Source of the DNA: Rhyzopertha dominica
Lineage: Eukaryota > Arthropoda > Insecta > Coleoptera > Bostrichidae
NCBI GenBank assembly: GCA_025024175.1
Contig: QCXZ01000041.1
Span: forward strand, 21,261,786-21,325,785
Reading direction: 5' to 3'
DNA length: 64,000 nucleotides
Under the pieces are notes generated by a model that did no database searches, was not told the origin of the DNA, and saw only the letters and a list, made by a program, of their open reading frames with translations. Below, piece after piece: positions 10,736 to 18,258 of the stretch. A program made the translations under genes and the position numbers. Every line of letters begins with the position of its first letter. Position 1 is the first letter of the stretch.

Positions 10736-11674
10736 TTAAACTATATCGTTTTCATGTATCCAAGAGTTGTGCCCATTATCAAAACCCAACCATTTCACAT
10801 AGACTTTATTATCCTTGGTCCTTCTTCGCAGCACCTTTTCCACTAGGTACACATTTGGATGAACCGTCTTCTGCAGCTCTTGCTCATAGAAGCAGCCCTT
10901 AATCGGAGTTCCATTCATGTCTTGCAGTAAGTATGTAGGAGGATCGGTTTTTTGTCGTCTGTAAACTTTAAAGTGCTCTGTCGACCAATTTGCAGTGTAA
11001 GATTTATCAAACGCCTGCTTGTGACGGCTAATACGTACAATATCATCCACATTAAATTTAAAAGATACTCTTTTCTTTGCAGGCTTTACCGTTGAAAGCG
11101 GCGTAATGAATTTAAGCTTAGTCGAATGCGTAACTTGATTGGGTTTCATTTTTATCGTACTATGCCAAGTGTCATTGTATTTATCGGTTATCTGTTGAAG
11201 AATCTGTTGCCATCGGTAGCTACCCTGAAGTGAGAATTGCTTATATAATTTACTTTTCAACGTTCTTATAACACGTTCTACTATGGCCGCCTTCTTTGAA
11301 CTGTATGTGGAATAATGTAAAATATTAAGCCTTTCCAACAGTGCAGATACACGCTGATTGTAGAATTCCCGTCCTTGATCAGTTTGTAGTAAACGAGGTG
11401 TATATCCGGCTCTTTTAAATATCCTCTCCAAGGCTTTGACTATACACTCGGCCGTCTTACTTTTAACGCCTTCCGTCCAAAGGAATTTGCTGTAGCAGTC
11501 TATTACGACTAATATGTATCGATATCCTTGGTTTTGCTTTGCATATGCTTGCATATCAGCTAGATCGGCTTGAAACAAATCTGCGAATCCTTTAATGATT
11601 GTTCGTCGTCGTGGGAAATTCCTTCGTGCCGGCTTGTGCAACTCATCAACTAACTGCTTTTTTATTTCACTCAT
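10736..11674 (-). CDS. INT: Polinton integrase with C-terminal chromodomain
   Basis: A 312-residue retroviral-type (rve, DDE) integrase that would insert the element into the host genome. The catalytic core carries D37 (FQADLADM), D99 (LQTDQGREF) and E133 (AIVERVIRTLK), with typical core text between them (YILVVIDCYSKF). The basic region before the core (PARRNFPRRR) matches the stretch usually found just ahead of the Polinton integrase core. After a C-terminal SH3-like stretch, residues about 278-312 form a chromodomain (VEKVLRRR ... VYVKWLGF ... SWIHENDIV), which may guide insertion to modified chromatin. Relative to many Polinton integrases the N-terminal part is short: I see no zinc-binding or helix-turn-helix section and no open extension upstream of the ATG at 11674. 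The gene is last in the leftward block and convergent with the polymerase. Confidence 0.95.
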   Translation of the reverse strand: MSEIKKQLVDELHKPARRNFPRRRTIIKGFADLFQADLADMQAYAKQNQGYRYILVVIDCYSKFLWTEGVKSKTAECIVKALERIFKRAGYTPRLLQTDQGREFYNQRVSALLERLNILHYSTYSSKKAAIVERVIRTLKSKLYKQFSLQGSYRWQQILQQITDKYNDTWHSTIKMKPNQVTHSTKLKFITPLSTVKPAKKRVSFKFNVDDIVRISRHKQAFDKSYTANWSTEHFKVYRRQKTDPPTYLLQDMNGTPIKGCFYEQELQKTVHPNVYLVEKVLRRRTKDNKVYVKWLGFDNGHNSWIHENDIV

Positions 11675-11776
11675 CGCAAATTATCAGTCTCTCTGTTGTA
11701 TAGATATGTTTTTGCCCTCATCCGTCAAAAAATACTATTTCACAACTGTTTATGAATGTCCTTATATATCTCAATA

Positions 11777-12307
11777 TTAAAATAGAACATAATCTGGTGT
11801 TTCAATTTGAAATTTATGGCCTCTGTCGATGAACGGTGATGTGTCCTTATCCCCATCAATCAAAATATTATACTCCGCTATCAGCGTGAAACTGATTTTA
11901 GGAGTTAAAGGGTACTTTTGGAATTGCAAAGCATCTCCCTTTTTCAATGGAAATCCTTCAAACAGTAAATGTCTATCCTGCTCTTTTATTTCACGACCAT
12001 TTACGTATACTCTTATATCCCTATGTACCGTTAGACGTCTCACAATCATATCCATCACGATAGGAATATAAGGAATGTCATTTATGAAGTAAAATCGCTT
12101 GTTGGTCCTTTCTACGCCTTCGAAATTTTCAATGTAGACAGCACGTAGACGCTTCTTATCGATGATCTCGGCCTCCATAACCTGTTTTATTTCAGATCTC
12201 CTTGAAAAGGTAATATCGTCAAACGTTGAAGCACATGATGTTGAAGAGGAATTTTCATTGAATTTCCTCTTACGTCCAAATTTGTCTATTGTGTTAACAC
12301 CACTCAT
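11777..12307 (-). CDS. Polinton protein of unknown function, 176 aa
   Basis: I do not recognise the family with confidence. The N-terminus contains IDKFGRKRKF, a basic, possibly nuclear-targeting stretch, followed by a Ser/Thr-rich segment. From about residue 45 it alternates short beta-like and hydrophobic stretches (RFYFINDIPYIPIVMDMIVRR; VYVNGREI; FTLIAEYNILIDG), which suggests a compact beta-rich domain. It lies 102 bp upstream of the integrase and just downstream of the 265-aa gene in the same direction. Its place beside packaging and integration genes allows either a structural or a DNA-binding role. It is intact, with a clear start at 12307. Confidence 0.75.
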   Translation of the reverse strand: MSGVNTIDKFGRKRKFNENSSSTSCASTFDDITFSRRSEIKQVMEAEIIDKKRLRAVYIENFEGVERTNKRFYFINDIPYIPIVMDMIVRRLTVHRDIRVYVNGREIKEQDRHLLFEGFPLKKGDALQFQKYPLTPKISFTLIAEYNILIDGDKDTSPFIDRGHKFQIETPDYVLF

Positions 12308-12345
12308 CTTTAAGTTTAACTGATATAATATGAACGATATGCTGA

Positions 12346-13143
12346 TTAATATATGATACCACTTTCATACAATTCCTCTATTATTGACAAAATCTCATTA
12401 TCATGACCCTTGTGACCTGCATTTTTGGAGCTATATAATAATCGTAGTCGATCAATTAATTCACTTGGATGATTCCAGTAAATATAATCTTTATTATGTC
12501 CACGATGATATAATTTTAACGCTGAAAAGCGTCTCTTGCCATTAAGCATTATTTTTTTGCTGCTGTTCAGACTGCCACCTTTTTTCTTCCATTGTGGTGG
12601 TTGTTTTGTCGTTTTGGTTTTCTTTTTAAACGTTGGTGGTTGTGGTGGTGGTAGCCTTCTAACCGACGAAGTTGTCGCGGTGGTCGATCTAGTTGAATAT
12701 ACCTTTTGTTGTTGTTGATCTTTTTTTTCCGTTTCCGTGGTCGCATCATCTTCTGGCTCACTCGTTTCGCTCGTTGTAGTATCCGCTCTTGAAACTATAG
12801 ATCTAGATGGAGTTTCAATCGGCGATACTCTTCTCGGTAATTTAGACCTTGATGTGGTGGGAGTGTGTCTCGATGTGATTAAATATGGTGTTGCCGGTGC
12901 TGGCGGCGGCGGCGGAGGTGGTGGTGGTGGTATTATTTCAGCTTTCTTAGGTATTTTTAGCTGTTTTGTTATTGGTTCATATATTTTTTCTAATACCCGC
13001 TTGTCGGCAAACTGTCTCTGTTTAAAGATATTAAATTTTTTACGCACAGCTTCCGTTGCATCTATTAGTTCACGTTGTAACTTAAGTTCCGAATTCGACA
13101 TTTTATTTTCAATCGTTATCGATGTGTTCAGTTTGTTGTCCAA
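12346..13143 (-). CDS. Polinton proline-rich protein with conserved C-terminal domain
   Basis: A 265-residue protein; an internal start (MSNSELKLQREL, 13101) would give 251 residues and may be the real one. The first about 60 residues are helical and charged (RELIDATEAVRKKFNIFKQRQF). A run of about ten prolines follows near residue 70, then a long Ser/Thr/Arg-rich low-complexity linker. The last about 55 residues form a compact domain (YWNHPSELIDRLRLL ... GHDNEILSIIEELYESGIIY). That C-terminal pattern recurs in proteins from arthropod Polinton-like loci (recalled, not searched), where its function is not established. Gene order with the ATPase suggests a virion or packaging accessory. The proline run is also visible at DNA level as a GGC/GGT-rich plus-strand tract near 12900-12935. 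Confidence 0.8.
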   Translation of the reverse strand: MDNKLNTSITIENKMSNSELKLQRELIDATEAVRKKFNIFKQRQFADKRVLEKIYEPITKQLKIPKKAEIIPPPPPPPPPPAPATPYLITSRHTPTTSRSKLPRRVSPIETPSRSIVSRADTTTSETSEPEDDATTETEKKDQQQQKVYSTRSTTATTSSVRRLPPPQPPTFKKKTKTTKQPPQWKKKGGSLNSSKKIMLNGKRRFSALKLYHRGHNKDYIYWNHPSELIDRLRLLYSSKNAGHKGHDNEILSIIEELYESGIIY

Positions 13144-13172
13144 CAGTCAAGTGATATATTCAACGATGTCAT

Positions 13173-13874
13173 TTAAGGATATATAAACTTATCGAATCCC
13201 TTTCTATATCTACCATTATCTATCGGGCTATCCTTACATATCACCAAAAACCCATGATCATCCTTCCAACATTCAGCACACATTTTCTGAAACTGTTCAT
13301 ACGTTACATCTGGTGAGACATGATCGTTAAAAATGTGACGCAAATTTAAGGAATCCACCCTAAAACAAATCAAAGTGTTTAAATTATCCCTAATTAATTG
13401 TTTCGGAACTTTTGAATATGTTTGGCATAAATAAAAACAGTCGATACGCTTATGCCGACCATAACTGAAGTATGACTGGATTATAGACTGCTTTTCACAC
13501 ATAATGTCGTCGAATATGAAGACAGAGTCCGGTTCGGCGTTTGACGGTTCCACAATATCTTCGGCATTGCTGAACGTATACACCCCTAAGCCTTCGATAG
13601 GTTCTAAAATTTTTTGCAGGTATTGATATTTGGGCTGGTATAATGACTTTGAATAAATATAGACGTTGGAAAAGTACAAACCCTGAGGGTCTAAAATTAA
13701 ACTAATAACCACATTCGTCTTTCCGGCATTCGATGGGGCAACAATAATGGCACGAATCGTAGAAGGTAGCAGCGGTCCATGACGTTGCGCCTGCTCTTGA
13801 CACGTATTCACCACATTTACCTTATTATCCAGGTTTTCGACCTGTAGTCGATGATTCTGCTGTTCGATGCGCAT
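13173..13874 (-). CDS. ATP: Polinton DNA-packaging ATPase (FtsK/HerA, A32-like)
   Basis: A 233-residue P-loop ATPase expected to drive DNA into capsids. The Walker A region is APSNAGKT (residues 46-53); an alanine stands where the first glycine of the classical P-loop is usual, while the GKT core is intact. Walker B is VFIFDD (118-123). FYLCQTYSKVPKQLIRDN downstream resembles the sensor/arginine region of A32-type packaging ATPases. Length is typical of the family. It is first in the leftward block, and its ATG at 13874 is 55 bp from the divergent PLA2-like gene. Confidence 0.92.
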   Translation of the reverse strand: MRIEQQNHRLQVENLDNKVNVVNTCQEQAQRHGPLLPSTIRAIIVAPSNAGKTNVVISLILDPQGLYFSNVYIYSKSLYQPKYQYLQKILEPIEGLGVYTFSNAEDIVEPSNAEPDSVFIFDDIMCEKQSIIQSYFSYGRHKRIDCFYLCQTYSKVPKQLIRDNLNTLICFRVDSLNLRHIFNDHVSPDVTYEQFQKMCAECWKDDHGFLVICKDSPIDNGRYRKGFDKFIYP

Positions 13875-13929
13875 CTCACCACGGTCTGAATATATATAAA
13901 TAGATAACTAAGAGACGAATGTTATTTAA
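13875..13929. promoter_or_regulatory. Short divergent promoter region with TATA box
   Basis: Only 55 bp separate the start codons of the leftward ATPase and the rightward PLA2-like gene. It contains TATATATAAA at 13891-13900. If that TATA drives the rightward block, transcription would begin about at the ATG (13930), giving a very short leader. The same A/T stretch could serve both directions. Confidence 0.5.
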
Positions 13930-14937
13930 ATGCTAACCTTCGGCCGAGAAGAACGGTCAGGTGGTAAACTGATCAATTCGCTAATAGATAATTTACCAGT
14001 GGAACTTCACCTTCCTGGAGGATACCAGTGGTGTGGCCCGGGTACCCGGATAGATAAACGCCTATCCAGAGGAGATCCTGGAATCAACCAGCTTGATAAA
14101 GCTTGTAAAGAGCACGATATTGCGTACAGGGATAACAGCGATTTATCGAAACGTCACGAGGCGGATCGTATTCTCGAACACAGGGCTTGGGAAAGAGTTG
14201 TTTCCAAGGACGCTGGATTTAAGGAAAAAGCTGCATCTTATTTAGTTACAAACGTAATGAAGTTGAAGCGGCGTTTAGGTTTGGGTTGTAGAAGCAATGT
14301 TGTTGCTGTTAACAACAGCTCTCAACCTGCAAGAAAAAAAACAAGGAAAACGCGGGTGAAGAAAAGGAACCGTACAGGTCTGGGATGTGCGCAATATCCG
14401 AAAAAAAACAGGAGAGGAAATGTTCGAAAAAAGAAGAAAACTAAACTGAACAGAAAGACTGGCGGTAAATTATCTTTCCGGTCTAATTTTATACAAAAGA
14501 TACGTAATGCCTTGAGGAATGGAATCCACTCAAAATCTAACATCAGCAGTGGTGGGGGTGATGTACAACAGGCGGTAAAAATTGCTCTGCGGGCAGCACG
14601 TCGAGCGCTAAAGGCTATGGGTGGGAGGCAGCGCGTTCAAATTCCACGAGTGATACCTGTCCCAAAAACCGGCGGTGTTTTGCCTCTAATACCGATATTT
14701 GCCGGACTCTCAGCGCTAGGATCTCTGGCCGGATCGGTTTCTGGTATAGCTAAAGCCGTACATGATGCCAGAATAGCACGATCGCAGTTGGAGGAAGCGA
14801 AACGTCATAATGCAGCTATGGAAAGTAATTCTGCTGTGGTATCTGTCCCTGTTAGTGGTAATGGATTGCACTTGAAACCATATCGAAAAGGCTTTGGTTT
14901 ATATCTGACCAACTACAAGAACTTGTCAAAAAACTAA
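13930..14937 (+). CDS. Phospholipase A2-like virion protein of the Polinton
   Basis: A 335-residue protein with three parts. Residues about 28-70 form a PLA2-like domain: a calcium-loop-like YQWCGPGT (32-39) and the catalytic-type HD pair in CKEHDIAYRD (H62, D63, Y66). The same arrangement occurs in the PLA2 region of parvovirus VP1, where it helps virions leave endosomes; this comparison is by motif only. A long Lys/Arg-rich stretch (about 115-200) could bind DNA or direct nuclear import. The C-terminus has a hydrophobic Gly/Ala-rich segment (about 248-280) and a GLHLKPYRKGFGLYL motif. The gene ends with A_AAA_AAC followed directly by TAA, and the protease domain follows in the -1 frame, so a fused product is likely (see the next entries). 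Confidence 0.85.
   Translation: MLTFGREERSGGKLINSLIDNLPVELHLPGGYQWCGPGTRIDKRLSRGDPGINQLDKACKEHDIAYRDNSDLSKRHEADRILEHRAWERVVSKDAGFKEKAASYLVTNVMKLKRRLGLGCRSNVVAVNNSSQPARKKTRKTRVKKRNRTGLGCAQYPKKNRRGNVRKKKKTKLNRKTGGKLSFRSNFIQKIRNALRNGIHSKSNISSGGGDVQQAVKIALRAARRALKAMGGRQRVQIPRVIPVPKTGGVLPLIPIFAGLSALGSLAGSVSGIAKAVHDARIARSQLEEAKRHNAAMESNSAVVSVPVSGNGLHLKPYRKGFGLYLTNYKNLSKN
14928..14934 (+). promoter_or_regulatory. Candidate -1 ribosomal frameshift site (A_AAA_AAC)
   Basis: The last two sense codons of the PLA2-like frame are AAA AAC, preceded by A and followed by UAA. This is a canonical X_XXY_YYZ slippery heptamer. A one-base backward slip enters the protease frame exactly at CTA ATT GCG (14934 on). 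I found no clear stem-loop or pseudoknot downstream by eye. A single extra A in this run would instead join the genes directly, so a base-calling error must be excluded. Confidence 0.6.
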
Positions 14938-15329
14938 TTGCGCTGCCTCGAAGACCCCTTACAAACTATGACATTGAATATTTTGCCAGAGACGTTTTAC
15001 ACATACCACATTTTAGAGGTGTATTTATGCGTGAAGCATTGCCACAGAAAGGACCCCGTGAAAATGAATCCTTCGTTATAAATCTGGATGATTTACATGC
15101 TCCAGGTTCTCACTGGTGTGCCGTACAAAAGAAAGGTTCTACAGTGAATTACTATGACAGCTTTGGAGATCTGGAACCCCCACCTGAATTGATAGCATAC
15201 CTACAGCGGCAGACATCCCCTCCAATTAGAATTTTCTATAATTACGAGCAGCAGCAAGACTTTGATACAGTGTGGTGCGGTCACTTGTGTTTGGCGTTTC
15301 TATCATCGTCTTCGTTTCGCTTATGCTAA
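14934..15329 (+). CDS. PRO: Adenain-like cysteine protease of the Polinton
   Basis: This is the capsid-maturation protease. The conserved family N-terminus is visible before any ATG: LIALPRRPLTNYDIEYFARD, then HFRGVFMREALP. Catalytic residues follow in adenain order: His in GSHWC (15111-15113), Asp in YYDSFGDL, Gln in EQQQDF, and Cys in VWCGHLCL. The first in-frame ATG is at 15027 and would drop about 31 conserved residues. Upstream, the frame is open back to a stop near 14860 with no ATG. Expression is therefore best explained by -1 frameshifting from the PLA2-like gene at 14928-14934; reinitiation at 15027 or a non-AUG start are alternatives. The TAA at 15327-15329 overlaps the next start codon. 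Confidence 0.88.
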   Translation, partial: LIALPRRPLTNYDIEYFARDVLHIPHFRGVFMREALPQKGPRENESFVINLDDLHAPGSHWCAVQKKGSTVNYYDSFGDLEPPPELIAYLQRQTSPPIRIFYNYEQQQDFDTVWCGHLCLAFLSSSSFRLC

Positions 15330-15781
15330 CCGATCGCAATACGATGGATAGGGAATCCATTAAAAGGATGAGCAAATCTCTCAAGGCATACTCCAAACAC
15401 AAAAGATTAGGCAGGATGAGCGTTGAAGAATTGAAAAATCTACCCAAGGAGGTTATTATTGCGTGCGCTGCAGATCAAATCGCTCAAGTGTGGCAGAAAC
15501 TACCAGAACATCTACGAAACGATAAGGATATATGGCAGTATTCGTATTGTACCGAACATTTTGGTAATAATAAAACAAACGAAGATGAGTTTGACGGTCC
15601 ACCACCGAAGAGGTTATTCTGCTGCTATTGCAATATGTCAGATGTGAACATTGATGTTGGAAAGTCGAATCACGATGGAAGCAATCAAACTGTATACAAT
15701 GTTAATAATAATGATGATGATGATGATGATAACTCCAAATGTTATAAATTGTTATTTAATTGTTGTTGTAATCAACAGTAA
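15323..15781 (+). CDS. Polinton protein of unknown function, 152 aa
   Basis: The ATG at 15323 overlaps the protease stop in ATGCTAA; a second candidate start is the ATG at 15344 (MDRESIKRMSKSL). The protein has a basic N-terminal helix and a central helical segment (MSVEELKNLPKEVIIACAADQIAQVWQKLPEHLRNDKDIW). Several cysteines follow (CTEHF; CCYC), then an Asp/Asn-rich low-complexity stretch and a cysteine-rich tail (CYKLLFNCCC). The paired cysteine motifs could bind metal. I do not recognise a family. It sits between the maturation protease and the penton-like gene. Confidence 0.65.
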   Translation: MLTDRNTMDRESIKRMSKSLKAYSKHKRLGRMSVEELKNLPKEVIIACAADQIAQVWQKLPEHLRNDKDIWQYSYCTEHFGNNKTNEDEFDGPPPKRLFCCYCNMSDVNIDVGKSNHDGSNQTVYNVNNNDDDDDDNSKCYKLLFNCCCNQQ

Positions 15782-15800
15782 TAAAAGATCTCAATATGAT

Positions 15801-16595
15801 ATGATAGTAGTCAGTTCTTTAATACCTATCGACCTAAGCGGAAGTATGTCTCGAACTTTTACGCTCATTAGCGATACAAGTGTTTTAAGCTCTAACTTTT
15901 ACCCGCCTATTGAGCTGGAACAATCTAAATCTTATGGCTTGGGTTTAATAGGATTTTACTCTTATAACTCTATTTTCAACATTGATGAAACAAATAACAG
16001 GGTGGGATTTGTTAGCAAAAGTACAAAAGTTCAGACCGCGATAATTTCCCGATATGTCGTAAAGATTCCCCCGGGAGCCTATGAAATCAGCGAGATAAAT
16101 ATGGCTATTAAACGAGGTCTAGCGAAAATTATCGATGACAACAATGATCAGTTGTTTAATCTACAAGCTAACAATAATACGCTTAAATGTGAAGTTATGT
16201 CATCAACATTTGACATCGATTTTGGTCTTCGTCATTCAGTGGGTCCTGTATTAGGGTTTGAAACAAAGAAGCCATTAGCGGCTAATACAAAACATGAATC
16301 TAATTCACCGGTTAATATCACGAAGGTTAGGCTTATACGTATAGACTGTAATATAGTAACCGGGGCATATTTGAATGAGGATGAACAGCATACACTCTTC
16401 GAGTTTGATATAGACGTTGAAGCCGGATACAAACTTACCAAGGAGCCAACTAACATTATATATATGCCAGTTCACCCGAGCGGTCGTCAGTTTATCGATA
16501 ACATTACAATACGCATCTTAGATGACAACGGACATCTAATCAATTTCCGCGGGGAGAAAGTTATTGTAAAGGTCGAACTGAAGAAATTGTCATAA
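15801..16595 (+). CDS. Penton-like minor capsid protein
   Basis: A 264-residue protein starting at ATG 15801, 20 bp after the previous stop; the frame stays open upstream into the preceding gene, but that part is low-complexity and unlikely to be coding. Family-like stretches include LSSNFYPPIELEQSKSYGLG, the IPPGAYEISEINMAI segment, and FDIDFGLRHSVGPVLGFE. These resemble the single-jelly-roll minor capsid (penton) protein that accompanies the major capsid protein in Polintons. It would form vertices of an icosahedral particle. A protease, this protein and the major capsid protein in a row match the expected virion module. The assignment rests on recalled patterns, not a search. Confidence 0.72.
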   Translation: MIVVSSLIPIDLSGSMSRTFTLISDTSVLSSNFYPPIELEQSKSYGLGLIGFYSYNSIFNIDETNNRVGFVSKSTKVQTAIISRYVVKIPPGAYEISEINMAIKRGLAKIIDDNNDQLFNLQANNNTLKCEVMSSTFDIDFGLRHSVGPVLGFETKKPLAANTKHESNSPVNITKVRLIRIDCNIVTGAYLNEDEQHTLFEFDIDVEAGYKLTKEPTNIIYMPVHPSGRQFIDNITIRILDDNGHLINFRGEKVIVKVELKKLS

Positions 16596-16600
16596 TAATA

Positions 16601-16882
16601 ATGGGTTTCGTTTATAAAAAAAATAATGTTTCAATGGTTATAAACCGAAGGGGGGATGACAGTGGTAAATCTAAAAAGAAATCAAACAATAAAAGAAGGC
16701 GATCTATGATCCATGCGCCCAGTATTGTACTGAACGCACAGCAGTTACAACGAGCGCAGCAGCCACAGAACAACGACAGCAGCAGCAGCAGCAGCAGTTT
16801 CGATCTAGAGCTGCCGTATAAAATTTCAAAGCGAGATATTGAATTTCTAAAATCCATAGGATTGCGACCTCGACAACCATGA
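16601..16882 (+). CDS. Small basic serine-rich protein between capsid genes
   Basis: A 93-residue frame five bases after the penton-like stop. It has a Lys/Arg-rich cluster (GKSKKKSNNKRRRS, about residues 22-35), a Gln-rich stretch, a run of seven serines encoded by AGC triplets (about 16778-16800), and an ordered-looking tail (LPYKISKRDIEFLKSIGL). Its stop overlaps the capsid start as ATGA (16879-16882), suggesting coupled expression. Composition suggests a DNA-binding or core peptide. I do not recognise a homologue. Confidence 0.6.
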   Translation: MGFVYKKNNVSMVINRRGDDSGKSKKKSNNKRRRSMIHAPSIVLNAQQLQRAQQPQNNDSSSSSSSFDLELPYKISKRDIEFLKSIGLRPRQP

Positions 16883-18120
16883 CATTCAACAGCAATTTCA
16901 CCAATAGCGAGAAACTTGAAGTATTCGAAGAGCCAGTCTTTGATGATTCACTCGTTAGCCTGCATGAACATACATACAAGCCTTATGGATCGCCGCAATT
17001 CAACAATTCCGATGAGGTGCGAATCGCCGTCAACTTTCAAGATCTGATACTTGACATTTCCAACAGTTATCTGTACATTGAGGGTACGTTTACACCCAGT
17101 GAAGCCAACAGAATTTGCTACCTTACAAATAACACGTTTGCGTTTCTATTCGATGAGATTCGCTATGAGCTAGGCGGTGAACAAGTTGCTCTAGTACGAA
17201 AACCAGGTATTACGACGGCACTAAAAACAATGGTGTCACTTGACAAATCACATGCTCAAGCTCTTATTACAACCGGTTGGGGTTTGAAGGTGGACAACCA
17301 ATGTCTGCTGGATGAGACCAGTCATACGTTCAGCGGTAAATTGCCCTTGAGCTACTTGATGGGCTTTGCTGAGGACTACAACAAAGGCATCGTAAACGTC
17401 AAACACGAGCTCATCCTCATCATTGCACGCAGTTTCAAAAACAGTTACTTTGGAGAAGTTGATGCTGAGGTTAAAATCAACAAGATTGAATGGAAGATTC
17501 GACATGTGATACCGGAGGATCGTTATAAGCTAAAACTTTTAACACGTATGAAGAAAAATGCCATTGTAAAGGTGCCTTATCGCATGTGGGATTTATATGA
17601 ACTCCCTGCATTACGTCAGACCTCCTCCGATGTGTGGTCCTTGAAAACGAGCACTAATCTTGAAAAACCCCGTTATGTAGTTATAGCATTCCAAAATGCT
17701 AACAATTATGACAATCGACAGGCAGATGCCACCAAGTTTCTACATGTTAATGTTAGCGATATTCGTCTCTTTCTAAATTCTAGCGTATATCCATACGAGC
17801 GATGGAATTTAAATTTCAACAAGAAACTCTATGCTCCAGCTTATTATGCATATGAGCAATTCCAAAGTAGCTATTACAACCGGTCAACATCTGATTCGCT
17901 CATGGATTATGGTGAATTTCTCTTAAATCCTGTATTTGTAATTGATTGCTCTCATCAAGCTGATGCTTTAAAATCGTCAACTGTCGATATCAAGATTGAA
18001 TTTGAAACACGCGAGCAAGCCTTTCCAGCCAACACCAAGGTATATGCTATTGTTTTTCACGATGCCTTTCTAACATACAACTCTCTAGATGGCATTGTTA
18101 GCAGAATGACCTCACTGTAA
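16879..18120 (+). CDS. MCP: Major capsid protein (double jelly-roll type)
   Basis: A 413-residue protein starting at the ATG that overlaps the previous stop. The N-terminal half has the pattern of Polinton major capsid proteins: VNFQDLILDISNSYLYIEG, then FLFDEIRYELGGEQVALVRK and PGITTALKTMVS. A second beta-rich half follows (EWKIRHVIPEDRYKLKLLTR; RYVVIAFQNANNYDNR; VSDIRLFLNSSVYPYERW), as expected for two jelly rolls. It ends with an extended tail (VYAIVFHDAFLTYNSLDGIV). The role would be the hexon-like shell of a virus-like particle. The frame is intact and the length fits the smaller arthropod versions. The call rests on motif memory and gene order. Confidence 0.82.
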   Translation: MTFNSNFTNSEKLEVFEEPVFDDSLVSLHEHTYKPYGSPQFNNSDEVRIAVNFQDLILDISNSYLYIEGTFTPSEANRICYLTNNTFAFLFDEIRYELGGEQVALVRKPGITTALKTMVSLDKSHAQALITTGWGLKVDNQCLLDETSHTFSGKLPLSYLMGFAEDYNKGIVNVKHELILIIARSFKNSYFGEVDAEVKINKIEWKIRHVIPEDRYKLKLLTRMKKNAIVKVPYRMWDLYELPALRQTSSDVWSLKTSTNLEKPRYVVIAFQNANNYDNRQADATKFLHVNVSDIRLFLNSSVYPYERWNLNFNKKLYAPAYYAYEQFQSSYYNRSTSDSLMDYGEFLLNPVFVIDCSHQADALKSSTVDIKIEFETREQAFPANTKVYAIVFHDAFLTYNSLDGIVSRMTSL

Positions 18121-18258
18121 ATATTTTAAATACCCCCTCTCCTCTACTTCATCCCCTCCACGCTTCAATTCACATATGTTTCTATACATACATCTTATTT
18201 CTCTCAGTTGAATTTGAGGTGTACGTTGTTGTTGTTGTACTGATTGCTCCGCGATAAT
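18121..18258 (+). other. Spacer before the last Polinton gene
   Basis: A pyrimidine-rich stretch followed by TTTCTCTCAG near 18198-18207, which looks like a 3' splice acceptor. The next gene may therefore receive a leader exon by splicing. No donor was identified. Confidence 0.35.

Noticed and set aside
15651..15800. N-terminal extension of the penton-like protein
   Set aside because: The extension overlaps the preceding gene and is poly-Met/Ile low complexity from a GAT repeat; ATG 15801 is the better start.
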